From Hippophae tibetana (lineage: Eukaryota; Streptophyta; Magnoliopsida; Rosales; Elaeagnaceae), in the NCBI GenBank assembly GCA_037013495.1, contig CM072807.1, positions 14,821,001 to 14,885,000 of the forward strand: DNA of 64,000 bases. The letters run 5' to 3'. Below, piece by piece: positions 10,080 through 21,600 of this stretch. The first letter of the stretch is position 1; the number at the start of each line of letters is the position of its first letter. The translations under genes were made by a program, and so were the position numbers. Under the pieces are notes generated by a model. That model worked only from the letters and a program-made list of their open reading frames with translations. It did not search any database and was not told the origin of the DNA.

Positions 10080-11631
10080 AAACCTTACTAAGCCCTCTCG
10101 TTCTCATCCTAACCAGAGGTTTGACTACTCTGCAGGATGAGGATTGGGCCAAACACAGAAGGATAATAAACCCTGCTTTTCACATGGAGAAACTGAAGGT
10201 TTTGTTCTAATTTCCAAAAATATAAGTATGCCTCTGGTTTAATCCAGAGCTTGCTTAATTTCAATAATTAGAAGTATGCCTCTGGTTTAATCCAGAGCTT
10301 GCTTAATTTCAATAATTTGTTTGGCAATTCGTGATTTGTTTTGCTTATTTTGTTCTGCTATGGAAATGGTACCAGTTCCTACGTTCAGTTGTGGTAAAAT
10401 GATTGAACAATGGAAGAGGATGATTAGTACGTTGAAGCAACATGTTAAGAATTAGATATGTGACCTGAATTACAGAAACTTACCTCAGATGTTATTTCTG
10501 GGGCTGCTTATGGAAGTAACTACGAAGAAGGGAAGAAGATCTTTGAGCTTCAAAAAAAACTGATAATGCTGACACTTAAAGCCATGCAGACCTTATACAT
10601 TCCTTGTTTTAGGTACATTTTTAACTGTATATAAACATTTTTAAGAGTTTTCCCTTTAAATAATACAAGAAAATCATATCATCTTAAGACATTCATGTCT
10701 TTAAACTTAAAAGGAAAAATAATCGACTTCTGTTTGCAGGTTTCTTCCAACAAAAAAGAAAAGAAGGAGAAAGGAGTTGGATAGAGAGATAACATCCATG
10801 CTGAGAAATATAATCCAGAATAAATCAAATGCAATGAAAACTGGAAGCTCTAGGGTTGATGATTTGCTAAATCTATTTCTGCAATCAAATAACCAATGCA
10901 ACTTACCAAGCAATGTGAGTGGCAATATGAAAATCGACGAGATGACAATTGAAGAGGTAATAGAAGAATGCAAACTGTTCTATCTTGCAGGTCAAGAGAC
11001 TACCTCAAGCTGGTTAGTATGGACCATGATTGTCTTGGCTATCCACCCAGATTAGCAAGAGAAGGAAAGAAATGATGTCCTCCAAATTTGTGGGAAAAAC
11101 GAACCCAACTTTGAAGCTATAAACCACCTCAAGATTGTATTTTTTATTCTTCATATTTCTGACACACATATGAGCTAATTGAATCAAAAGCTGTTCTCCT
11201 GCAGATAACCATTATATTCTATGAATTCCTAAGGTTTTACCCACCAGCTATTGCACAATATCGACATGCTTACAATGAAAGTAAGATAGGAAACATTATT
11301 GTTCCTGAAGGAGTAGATATAACACTACCTACATTACTCATCCAACATGATCCACAACTCTGGGGTGATGATGCAAATGAGTTCAAACCAGAGAGATTTT
11401 TTGAAGGAATTACAAAAGCATCGAAGGATGAGCTGGCATTCTTTCCATTTGGATGGGGTCCAAGGACCTCCATTGGCCAAAACTTTTCCATAATAGAGGC
11501 AAAAGTATCTTTGACTATGATTCTGCAGCATTTCTCCTTTGAATTATCACCTTCCTACAACCATGCTCCTTACACTGTTATGATTCTTCAACCCCAGCAT
11601 GGAGCTCAACTTAAGTTGCACCAAATCTAAG
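10080..11631 (+). pseudogene. CYP72A-type cytochrome P450 pseudogene
   Basis: Remains of an endoplasmic-reticulum cytochrome P450 of the CYP72 clan. Exon pieces are recognisable in order: [19 protein letters not shown] (to about 10199); the next exon (about 10360-10612, with SCGKMIEQWKRM and the AAYGSNYEEGKKIF stretch); an exon at about 10739-11134 holding the I-helix motif AGQETTSS; and a last exon (about 11205-11631) with the ExxR motif YEFLRFYPP, FKPERFF and the haem-binding loop FPFGWGPRTSIGQNF. Signs of death are clear. The invariant haem-ligand cysteine is serine (TCC), a TAG replaces the usual Trp codon after AIHPD at 11053-11055, an in-frame TAG and shifts disrupt the second exon, and the N-terminal exon with the membrane anchor is not found. 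The last exon is otherwise well conserved, so loss looks fairly recent. Known CYP72A enzymes oxidise triterpenes, iridoids or gibberellins; the original substrate cannot be told. Confidence 0.88.
10224..10319 (+). repeat. Tandem duplication of a 48-bp unit in a P450 intron
   Basis: Two nearly identical 48-bp units begin at 10224 and 10272 with AAGTATGCCTCTGGTTTAAT. They lie in what would be the intron after the HMEKLK exon of the P450 pseudogene. The near identity of the two units points to a recent slippage or unequal-exchange event. Confidence 0.85.
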
Positions 11632-11639
11632 CTTAAAGG

Positions 11640-11924
11640 CCAAAGCTAGTGACTATTTTGTAGTTTCTCCTAATAAATGTTATTCTGTATCACAACTGTG
11701 TAGGCAAAAAACTATGATGTGTTCATAAGTTTTTGACTTATAAAGTTTAAAGTTTTAAGAACAATTATCACAGTAACATAAAATATCATAAGATTTTTCT
11801 TCCCATCGGAACTACTCATCTTTCTTCTTTCATTTGATACTAAGAATAGAAATTTATAATCCTTTAATTTCTGCAAGGAAAAAAACAAATATTTTTGGAA
11901 TTACCTATGAATAAAAAAATATCA
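11640..11924. other. Convergent 3' flanks of P450 pseudogene and RPC4
   Basis: Short AT-rich spacer between the end of the plus-strand pseudogene and the stop codon of the minus-strand RPC4 gene. It should contain the RPC4 3' UTR and poly(A) site on the minus strand. No clear signal can be singled out. Confidence 0.4.
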
Positions 11925-13869
11925 TTATAAATCAGCCATGCTATTTATGATGGAACCTACATCAGGGGTCACAATGGCTCGTTTGTTGAGTTCCCCAATG
12001 ACGCAACAATGCTTCTCTGCTGTATTAACAGCCACAGCATCCTGGGCAAAAACACAATCTATACCTGCAGAAACCTGCATACATTTTATTCCTTTAGAAT
12101 TAGACATCCAGTAACTCGTGGAAATGAAAATTGAGACCATAACTGTGATATTTGTAATCGAAGCAAAACTGTTCTACTTCTATCTCCGGTTGACACTTTT
12201 TATGTTACTGATATAAGCTACTATGCATATTTTAAAGTATTTAAATAGAAAGCTTCTACTAGCCGGCTCTATATTATGAACTGTACTCACATCGTAAAGG
12301 GTATCACCAAGTGTCAGCTTGACAGCACCGCTCCGATACACAAGCATTTTACCCATGAAGCCCGCTGGTAACTCATTAATAGTGCAAGACTTCTGCATAG
12401 TACTTGAACCCCCAGATTTTGGTGTGCTTGTGGTTTGGTCTTGGCCATCTGTAGTGGCTGATGTTTTTAACAAAGGCATGGTTGGTGGTAACTGCATGAA
12501 GAACATACTTCCTTCTGGATTTTCCTCCTGCCAACAAACCCCCAAAAGACATTAGATGTGTTTACACACTTTTTTTTATCATTAAGCTGTGTCAGGCTAC
12601 CAACCATCAGACCGAGTTCTTTTGCTGGATTTGTTGAAAGTTCATCATAAGTTGTCGTTTCTGAAGCAAGCCCAAATTCCTCCTCATCAAGACATTCTAT
12701 ACGTGTTAAATGGAAAGGTCAGATGCGGATTTTCGATATTATATCAAACGATATATAAATTAACTTATAACCTTGGAACGTCAAATACCTGGATTTCCAG
12801 AATATGGCCTCCTCAAGGGAAGAATTGCTGGATAATAAGTGTAGTAATCCTGCAATAGCTCCAACATAGACATTAATAAAGCATTCACATAAAGAATGAG
12901 TGAGGGGAAGAAAATTTAACACACCCATGGTTCTTTGTATTCTTTCTCCCCAATTGGAGCAGTAGGAAACTTTCCACCTGATAGATCCAATTCAAGCGTG
13001 ATGCATTGAAAAAATAAGCAGCTAATCTGAAGCCAGAATTAATTGATAGAATACCATTAGAAGCTGAATCTTGATTTCGGTTACCACTTGCAACCCTAGA
13101 AGGGCCATATGATCTTATTGTTGTAGAAGCACCTCCATAACCAAACGCAATCTGTGTAGCTGCCACTGCAAATTTCATAAACGTGTAATTAATTTAAGAA
13201 ATTATAGTAGATTCTGCAAGACTAGCTATTGATATTTATTCTTCATAAAACATAAAAGGCAACTCTATCAGAAACTGTGTTTAAAGAGATTAAGAAATTT
13301 AAAACAACGACAAGTCAGTCTTTCCAATATATTTCTAACAGCAATAAGGCTTAGCATGAGAAACACTACCTTTCTTTTCTGTTTTAGGTTTTGCTCTTGT
13401 CAGACCGTCCTGTTAGGGGCATAAAATTAAAGCAAAAAAAAAAAATATCAAACAACCGGTTACGGAATCTTTATACTCCTTAAAATATCTTGACTTAATG
13501 AATCAAAAATATACATTGAAGCGTTTCAACAAATCCCTAGCCTGATCAGCATCATCCTCCACAATCACTTCACTGCCAAAATAGATTAAGGATGTCTCAA
13601 ATTAGGAGTAAAGCAGCATATGTTTTCAGATACAAATATTTGACTAATTGAGACTTACTTTTTAACTTCAGGCTTTGGAGTCCGTCGAGGCGGAGCTTTA
13701 GGCATGAATCTCCTCTGAAGAAGGAAAACATTTAATCATAAAATATTGAAACTTAGGCGAAATTAAACTCATCATTAAGCTTTTAGCCTATAACTTGTAA
13801 AGAGATGCAGAGTGTCGAACAAACCTTCCTTGGACCTTCCTCATCTTTCTTAATGACTGCTGGATCCAT
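11925..13869 (-). CDS. RPC4: DNA-directed RNA polymerase III subunit RPC4
   Basis: Subunit of nuclear RNA polymerase III, orthologous to yeast RPC53; with RPC5 it forms the TFIIF-like subcomplex acting in initiation and termination on tRNA, 5S rRNA and other short genes. Coding exons on the minus strand: 13825-13869, 13659-13714, 13515-13572, 13370-13409, 13055-13165, 12925-12977, 12789-12849, 12605-12696, 12291-12527, 11925-12074. They total 903 nt and keep one frame for 300 aa; all junctions are GT-AG. The N-terminal part is charged and variable (MDPAVIKKDEEGPRK). The conserved RPC4 domain begins near residue 118 (KEYKEPW, then LPLRRPYSGNP) and continues through MFFMQLPP, GKMLVYRSGAVKLTLGD (from residue 231) and AEKHCCVIGELNKRAIVTPD near the end. 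The start is the first ATG giving this N-terminus. No break is seen. The gene faces away from MED20's end on the same strand. Confidence 0.93.
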
Positions 13870-13909
13870 GAAAAATGGAATATAAGCTAGAACTACGAGA
13901 GAAAATTTG

Positions 13910-14402
13910 CTACAGGAGAAAAAAAGGATTAAGAAAATCATTCATAACTCTTTAATTCCAAGACACAAGCCTATATATGAACAGAACACGATAACAAGTA
14001 GCGGTAGATCTGCAACTCTGACTCTAGCAAATTTGCAACGGTAATCCATACGACCATATCAAAATAAAAGTGGTTTCTTAATCCACCTCGATGAAAACTT
14101 AGCATTTGAAAAACACATATCGGATTAATAAATGTGCCGAAGAATGAAGCATTTGATTAATCAGAATCCACCCGAAAGCAACCAGAAATTAAGGAACGAA
14201 TAACAATACAAATGATAATTGTACTACAACGAAATAATCCAAAATATGGAATGAGATAGCAATGTAGAATTAGAAACCATTGACATAATCTAGACAACTC
14301 GGTAATGGAGAGTAGTTAGAGAAACGAAGGAAAAGAAAGACGCAGAAAAGGCGGCGATGAAACAAAAATGAGAAATAAAGAAAGAGATCATCAAAAGCTT
14401 AC
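13910..14402 (-). other. Predicted 5' UTR intron of RPC4
   Basis: On the minus strand a good donor (CGG then GTAAGC) lies at 14401-14402 and a good acceptor (pyrimidine tract then TCCTGTAG) at 13910-13911. Removal leaves a short first non-coding exon (about 14403-14440) joined to a leader of about 40 nt before the ATG. Leader introns are common in plant housekeeping genes. This is inferred from splice-site quality; an unspliced leader is the alternative. Confidence 0.5.
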
Positions 14403-14462
14403 CCGTATGTATGAGAAGGTGTACAGTGAATAAGGAGGTAAGGCGGCCAAGTACGTTGCAAC

Positions 14463-14486
14463 TATATATATATATATATATATATA
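14463..14486 (-). repeat. (TA)12 microsatellite at the RPC4 core promoter
   Basis: Twelve TA dinucleotides lie about 60 bp upstream of the predicted first splice donor of RPC4. No other TATA-like element is placed as well, so the repeat could itself act as the TATA box. Its length is likely to vary between individuals. Confidence 0.6.
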
Positions 14487-14592
14487 GGAGATTTAGGAGT
14501 CATTGTTTGAAAGAATTACCGTAAGATGTTGTCCTGAATACGCGCCTATGCGCCTTATACCGCATACGTGTATGTCCCATTTACAAGAGAAT

Positions 14593-14629
14593 CGAGTACA
14601 TGTACATGTTGCAACGAGTACATGTACAT
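14593..14629. promoter_or_regulatory. Paired GTACATGTAC palindromes upstream of RPC4
   Basis: CGAGTACATGTACAT occurs twice as a direct repeat, at 14593-14607 and 14615-14629, 22 bp apart, about two helical turns. Each contains the perfect 10-bp palindrome GTACATGTAC. The site lies about 110 bp upstream of the TA repeat. It could bind a dimeric factor; the factor is unknown. Confidence 0.4.
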
Positions 14630-14639
14630 CTTTGTAGTA

Positions 14640-15412
14640 AATTAGTTCACTTTGTTTACATAAATTATACATATTGATCATTGTTAATCAATTTAGATCC
14701 TTTTAATAACTTCAATATTTTGAAACATTTTCTTATTCAAACATTTATCAATCCCTTTCTAATAAAATTCAATTCAATCCAACTTAAATTTTTCCACCAA
14801 ATAAAGTGCACTAATTTTTTAAAATCTATCTAATACACTCAATTTGTGAATGTAAAGTGACAAAAAATATATCATACTACAAAAAAAAATAACATTCGTT
14901 AATCTAAAATGATACTTGTAAAGAAGTTGAAGTCATTTTTGTATTGTATGACTTCCATAACTGCATATTACTTTTGTTCTATTTTACGAGCATTCTCCAT
15001 ATAAATAATTTACACGAACTTGTTTCCCAAATCATCCCTAACCATTTGATTTAAGTACAGGTAATGGTAAATATATATTTTGGTTTAAATTTATGTTCTC
15101 CTTGATTTAAAAAAAAAAAACAAAAAAAAAGGTTCTTTAACAAATCTCCAACAAGACCATTTAACCGGAATAACTTTTTTTGTTTATATGGAGCATAAAC
15201 TCTTCTTGCAAGTAATGCTTCAACAGTTGACAGTTTTTAATAGAGCAGATGCACTATAATTGAATACCACAACATCATATAATAGTCGAATTACTCTACC
15301 CTTAAAATTCACCCAAACTGCTTCTGCCTGCAGTGAACACTGAACCAGATGCTGGATGTTTGCACCTTTGCGGAGCCTCTAACATAAGTAGGCAAATACT
15401 TCTCATCATTTC
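14640..15412. other. RPC4-MED20 intergenic region
   Basis: AT-rich spacer holding the RPC4 upstream region and, nearer 15250-15412, the MED20 3' UTR on the minus strand. No gene or repeat is recognised. Confidence 0.5.
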
Positions 15413-17125
15413 CTAATTTCTCACTGCCTGCACAGCATGTGCTGTTGCAATTAGTTGAGCCATAACAGTAGCATATTGGACAGCCGTATGCTGCGAGGTA
15501 TAGCGGTCTCCAAGGCCATACTCTACAAAATTTGGCTCCATGTGCATGAAGTGACCCGGTATTGATCTTTTTGAGACGGCCTCCTGCCATATGTCAACAA
15601 ACCCTTCCATTATCTGCCTGGATTTCTCCATTGAAGAGATGGGAAGGTACTCGACCTGAAAGTGTCACGTATTTTAATTGATATGAACAAAAAATAACTA
15701 GTGCAATCCCTTGATGCATAGAGTAAGATAGCATCTTAAAGAAATTATTGTAGAAAGGGATAAAGTGATATGTGTATGGCCCAATAATATAGCAATTATA
15801 CAAGGGATTTTTAATTATTCATATGCTTAGAAAATCAGGGGATTAAGGTTCTAGATCTTTCTTTGATATTTATTCACTCGTTAATTTAGTTAATGTAATT
15901 ATTAGTTTAATAATTTTATGAAACTTATATTTTCATTATCCAAATAGTATTAATAATATTCAAATTGGTAATCAATTAGGAAGTAATTAAACTCTTTGTG
16001 GCATCATTATCTGTACTTAAAATACACTATATTACTTGCAAGACCAATGCACTTACTGTTAACGTGTAACAAGACACTTGAAAAAGAATCAGACATACAT
16101 AGACAAAAAGCAATAATTCTAAGTCTTTAACTGAAAGGTATTATGCATGCCAGATAATGGAAAATGTACAAGTAAAAACATTGTAAATATAAAGAAAAAA
16201 TAAAGGAAAGAAAACCAACGACCAAACAGAATGAATATAATATCTTTCAATGAAAGATACAGTTCAATGCGTTGTGATCATTTTGTAAGAAGAAAACAGG
16301 ACAAAACAATCATAATCATGTTCTATATGTTGAGATAGTAAGTTCAGTACCTCCATCACTATCCCTCTCAAATTTTCAGAATGACTAGGAACAACTTTCC
16401 CTACCCTCAACCGGAAGTCCCCAAGTTGGTATTGAAACCCCTGCAAATAGTATAAAAGATTTGAATTGTAAATAAATCCATAAATAAAAACTATTAAAAA
16501 CACTCAAGAAAAATGTACGTATACTTATTAGCATCATGAATAAAATCAAATTAAAGCTAGACAATGAATAAACCTCAAAATAAAGAGACACTCTAGATTT
16601 GTAAGACTGCAATTTTTCCATTATAGTCTGAATAGATGAATCAGCCTCGAGAACTAAACGCTGCCCTCTGATTATGAAATAGTATTTGCTTGGTTGCTCT
16701 GGTAGCGAAATTCCGAGAAAATCGCGGGGAAATTCAGCCGCTAAAGATTGCTCTGATTGGTTTGTATAACACCCAAGAAAATAATTGTAAAAAAAAATTA
16801 TTATTTTCATCAAAAAAGTGATACTAATATAGAAAATAAAGAAATGGGACTGGTAAATTGACCTCGCAGCATGGGCTTGTAGAAAGTTAGCGTAGCTTTC
16901 CACCTGCCCTCTTTCACGCCATTCATACTCTCAACGCACTGCGTTACTTCGTTTACGATTTGACCGCTCACCGTAGTCCCTGCATTCGGTTGCCAATGCA
17001 AAACCCTAGAATTTGATCCCAATCGCGAATTTAGAATAAATAAGCAATGTGTTATTTGTACGAATATTTTAAATATTTTTTGCTGGAAATAAAAAACGAT
17101 TATATATTTACCATTTGAGAGGCAT
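15413..17125 (-). CDS. MED20: Mediator complex subunit 20
   Basis: Head-module subunit of Mediator, the nuclear co-activator linking transcription factors with RNA polymerase II; MED20 pairs with MED18. Coding exons on the minus strand: 17112-17125, 16863-17005, 16574-16752, 16351-16440, 15413-15655. They total 669 nt, keep one frame through GT-AG junctions and give 222 aa, the usual plant length. Family landmarks in order: [16 protein letters not shown] (start), [97 protein letters not shown] and the end with [20 protein letters not shown]. The first exon encodes only four and two-thirds codons (MPLK and part of W), easily missed by automatic annotation. The start is chosen because MPLKWVLHW is conserved. 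Intron 4 (15656-16350) carries a repeat-like segment. No break is seen. Confidence 0.94.
15800..15985. repeat. LTR-like segment inside MED20 intron 4
   Basis: The stretch with CATATGCTTAGAAAATCAGGGGATTAAG resembles 53325-53360 in the long family-2 LTR (CATGTTTAGAAAATTGGGAGATTAAG), and the AT-rich sequence after it is also similar in layout. It may be a small relic of that LTR family on the strand opposite to MED20. The similarity is short and could be partly composition. Confidence 0.35.
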
Positions 17126-17400
17126 ATTTTCAGGAGTAAGAATCGCCGACGATACCCTTGGACGGGAAATTGCGAGGTTGATCTGCTTGAAACGAAACAA
17201 AATGAATTTGGAGGCGTTCCAGACTCTGTTACACCCGCATCAGCCCTTCTACAGAGATCACAGGCACGACACAGTACCTTTCGCAACGACTCGTTTACGC
17301 TCTACTACAAAAATAAACCCCACCCGCAAATCGAAATCGCAATCAGCCCTCCCCTTCTTACTTATCAAAATATTTAGGCTTAAATTTGGAATGGGTGATA
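17126..17400 (-). promoter_or_regulatory. MED20 5' leader and promoter region
   Basis: About 275 bp with much higher GC content than the surroundings, directly upstream of the MED20 start, as expected for leader plus core promoter of a broadly expressed plant gene. No clear TATA box is seen on the minus strand. Confidence 0.5.
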
Positions 17401-18693
17401 ATTGGTACGGAATGAGTTAGTTTGAACTATTTTAAATTAATTTAGCTAAAATTATTTCTTCAAATCCAAAACAAATTTGTCCAAAGTAACCTAAATTGTC
17501 TATTATATATTTTTGTAGTTAATTGAATTTTTTTAATAAATAAAAAAATGTGTTTAATAATTAAATTTTATTAGTTCAAATAACATTACATAAAATATTA
17601 AAAATGAAAAAATTAATAATATAATAGCAAATCTTTTAAACAAATAATAAATTAATACTGAATGAACAACTCAAGCGTATAACATAATCTACAAAGATAA
17701 TACAACTTCTCATACACACATCTTATATTACAATAACTAATTAATAAACATATGACACATATCGAGTATATCCTCATAACACACTTACTATAATGATAAT
17801 TCTTAGATCTATTTTGATAGGCTTGATCATAATATTTACACTTCTCTCATGCAATATTATGAAAAAGTCAAAGGGAGAGTTTCAAAGTGTGTATATATCT
17901 ATGATCTTTTTGACATCGTCTTTTGCTTCTTTGAATTTGGAAGACGTTAATGATTGTTTCATCTCTCTCTGCTGTGTTTTTCATTACATTAATTATGTCA
18001 TCCTCATCCACCTTTATATTGATTTTTTGATTAAAATTGAACCATTTTTATAATTTTATAACCAAAAACTAAAATAAATAACAAATTAATTAACTAAAAA
18101 TTAGAACACATAATATAGATTTACCATATATAATATGACACTTTTGTTATAGATATATAACAACTAGCTCTCTCTTAAAGAATACATATTTATCAGCACA
18201 GGCTCACAAGTCATGAATACATGCAATACAATAATTACTAATGTACTCCTTATCAAACCATAATCTACCAGTTGCTTTTGCATTATTTCTTTCTTTCTTG
18301 AAATTTTATTTGTGGTTGAGTTGCTAATATAAAAATGATAAAAAGAACAAATTATGATTTATTTAGAACCCATATGAATTTTAATTTAATGACATTTTGT
18401 TTTATTTTAAAAGAAAATATGTTCCTTGTAAGAATTGTAATATGATATGAAAAGAAATGTATAAACCTAAGGTATAAGTTGTAACATATTATAGTTTTTT
18501 TTTATTTCAGGCTAATAGGTTGGTTCGAACCTAGCTTAATTTTTTTGGGTTATTTAAGCTAACATGAATTTGGTCTAAATTTAATTCAATTCGTGTTTGA
18601 TTCGATCAATCAAGTTATGACATAAATTACCAACCCTATCTTTAATGTATTTCATCGTAGATAGGGTTGAAGCAACTATTGGTGCAAATGTCA
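17400..18693. other. Intergenic AT-rich sequence
   Basis: No gene, RNA or repeat boundary is recognised. A short plus-strand frame at 17793-18053 is hydrophobic and low in complexity and shows no family features. Confidence 0.45.
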
Positions 18694-21600
18694 TGTTAAG
18701 CTAAGTTAGTTGTTTGTCCATATGTATCTTATAGGTAGCTATAAGAAATTTGTTAAGTGTGAGGTAGTTATAACAAACTACTTATAGCATCTATATAATC
18801 AAAGCAATGTATATAAATACATGTGCTCACTTGCATTAAAGAATCAAGAAATTCATTTGTTGCATATACACATTCTTGTATCTTCTTCTTCCTCTCTTCA
18901 TTGTCATTAATTCATTGCTTTCTTTTTTGCTTTACATTTAGAATGGTATTAGAGCAAGAAATGGCAACCAATACTATTCATCAATTAAGAAAGCAAATTA
19001 TGTGAATAAAAGTGCAAGATCCTCTAGTGAATGTTTCAATAGCAATCAAACTGGATCGTGGAACTTCTTTATTTGGCCTGAACAAATGTTGAGTTTAATA
19101 TCAACTTAACCTCAAGGACTACATCAATAGAGTGCAAACTGAGCCTCCAAAATTTTTGATGATTCATAAACTATGAACTCAAAATATGTCACATGGAGTC
19201 ATATCAATGAAATCTTGAAAAGTTGGATTTATTCATTTGTTTCAACTTCAATGCTTATTCATGTAATATGCAAGAACTTGATTAGTGAACAATGAAAAAG
19301 TCTTGAGAGAGCCTTTTCTTATTCATCAAGAGTTAGGATGATGGAAGTGAAATTACAATTTCAGATCACACGAAAAGATAATCTCTTATTGATGATTACT
19401 TTGGTAGAATTAAAGGTCTAATTGATCAATTATCTACTATTGAACATCTTGTCCAAGAATGTGATTTAATTTTTCATCTTCTTAGAGGCTATAGATCCTA
19501 ATATAATCCATATGTTTATATAATGAATAATTATGCTAATGATTTATAGTGAAATAAATAATCACACTGATGATCTATGTGTCGAGGAAATTAAGAGTTA
19601 GTTGTTGTCATTTGGGAATCTATTTTCTCAACAGATGGGTCTGGTTTTAAGAATTTTTCTTATAAACAACTTCTAGTATTGTCCACAATAATTCTAACCA
19701 AGGCATAGATAGAAGTAATGGTCGTGAAAATTCTCCTGGTGGGGGTAGGGGTAGATAATATCAATTTTGTCAAAAGATAGGACATGTTGTCTCTAATTGA
19801 TATGCCCTTAAGAATCTCATTGGTAACAATGTATCTGAAGGCCAAAATCAGACATCTTATGGACATAATCAACCAATTGCCTATATTTCAACTCATAAGG
19901 ATGCAAATTACAATACAAATTTAACTTGGGTCCTAGACAGTGGTGCTAGTAACCATGTCATTAGAGGTATGTCAAATGTGTGTAATTCAAGGATTTGAAG
20001 GTATTTTAGTAGGAAACAAAATGTAACTTTCAATTGATCATATGGGTGAATTGTAAATGCATGTTACTCCTAGTTATGATTTACATCTCAATGAAATTTT
20101 GCACGCACCTCGAGTTGCTAATATGTTGATAATGATATTTTTGTTGAGTTGCATTCTAATTGTTTCTTTGTTAAGGACAAGCTCACTAAGAAATTACTTC
20201 TTCAAGGCCCTATTGAACAAGGAATTTATCGACTATGGAATATGGGTGAGCAATATGTTATCAAGCAGTAAGAAAAACAAGCGATCAATACTTCTACATT
20301 TCTTGCTAGTGCTTCTAGCTGGCATGATAAATTATGCATATGTCTCTGATCCAATAGTATATCAAGTACTTAGTAGTAGTGGAATATAAATTGCTTCTAA
20401 GAAGCATAATATTTGTAACGCTCGTGCATTAGCTAATGAGTGCTTAAAAAGTAGTAAAATTACCATGATTTAATGTACTTTAATTGAGATCTATCCTCAC
20501 GCCGAGTCTCACACGCCAGCGCATACCACGTCGAAATCCACGGCCACGTCGAGATCTGTGCTCATGCCGAGGGTTGCCCATGTGTGCCATTTTTTCCTAA
20601 CAGTGCCGCCCACACATGCCATTTTTGTCCAAACATTTCCAAAACCAATTTTTGATATATTTTTCCACTTGTTTTTTTAGCATTTTCCTCGCTTATAAAA
20701 GGACCATTTTCCTTCATTGTAAAAACACCATTTTTCTCAACTCTTTCTCTCTCTCTATTTTTTTTAGTTTTTAGTTATTAGTTTTAAAGTTATATTTTTA
20801 AGAAGAACTAGCTATGCTTTTATACATTTTTAGTTTTTATTCAATAAATAGAAATGCAAATTCGTTTCGAGGTTTTCTAGCAATAGAATTAGCATATTAT
20901 TTTAAGATATAATTTTAAAATAAATTCTTTTAAGGTATAATTTTAAAATGAATTCTTTATAGTTATTTTTTAAAATTTTATTTTTATATGTTATGTTTAA
21001 TTTTTCTGTGATTAAATTTAACATATTTGGCTGTTTGTAAATATGATATAATAATAACGTTGTTATGCTTGCGAAATATTAAATATGTAAAACATTTTTA
21101 TAAAATAAATTTATTTTGTTTTTATTCAAGATTTTATATTAAGGATGATAGAGAAAAATATATTATTTTTCATTACAAACTTAAATCTGAAAATTAGATT
21201 TTAAGGTTTAATTATTTGGTCTGATTTAGGGCAGTATTCTTTTATTTGTTGGTACAATCGCATGGTAGTTAGAGTGGAGCTCTATTTCAAATTTTTTTTA
21301 AAAGAACTATTATTTGAAAATGTATTGATGACATATTTTCATTAATGGTTTTAAAATTTGAAAATTAGTACTCGGATAATTAAATTCTTAGGTTTAATTT
21401 GGACACCTTGAATAAAGTCTAATTAACTGACTTCACCTAAAGCTGTGATTAAATGGTTTGCTATTTTCTTATAAATAAAGCTAAAATTTAATACTTAATT
21501 AATTAATAGACCATGTCTAAGAATATTAGTTAATTAATATTAAACAAAAGAATTTGGGCCCATCTAAAGACAATTTCATACCAAAAAGAAAAAATCAACA

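Noticed and set aside
12319-12858. Plus-strand open frames opposite RPC4
   Set aside because: They are antisense to RPC4 exons, whose minus-strand frame carries the family motifs and consistent splice sites.
16810-17286. Long minus-strand open frame of about 158 codons at MED20
   Set aside because: It is the second MED20 exon read on through introns and leader. The conserved protein requires splicing with a short first exon at 17112-17125.
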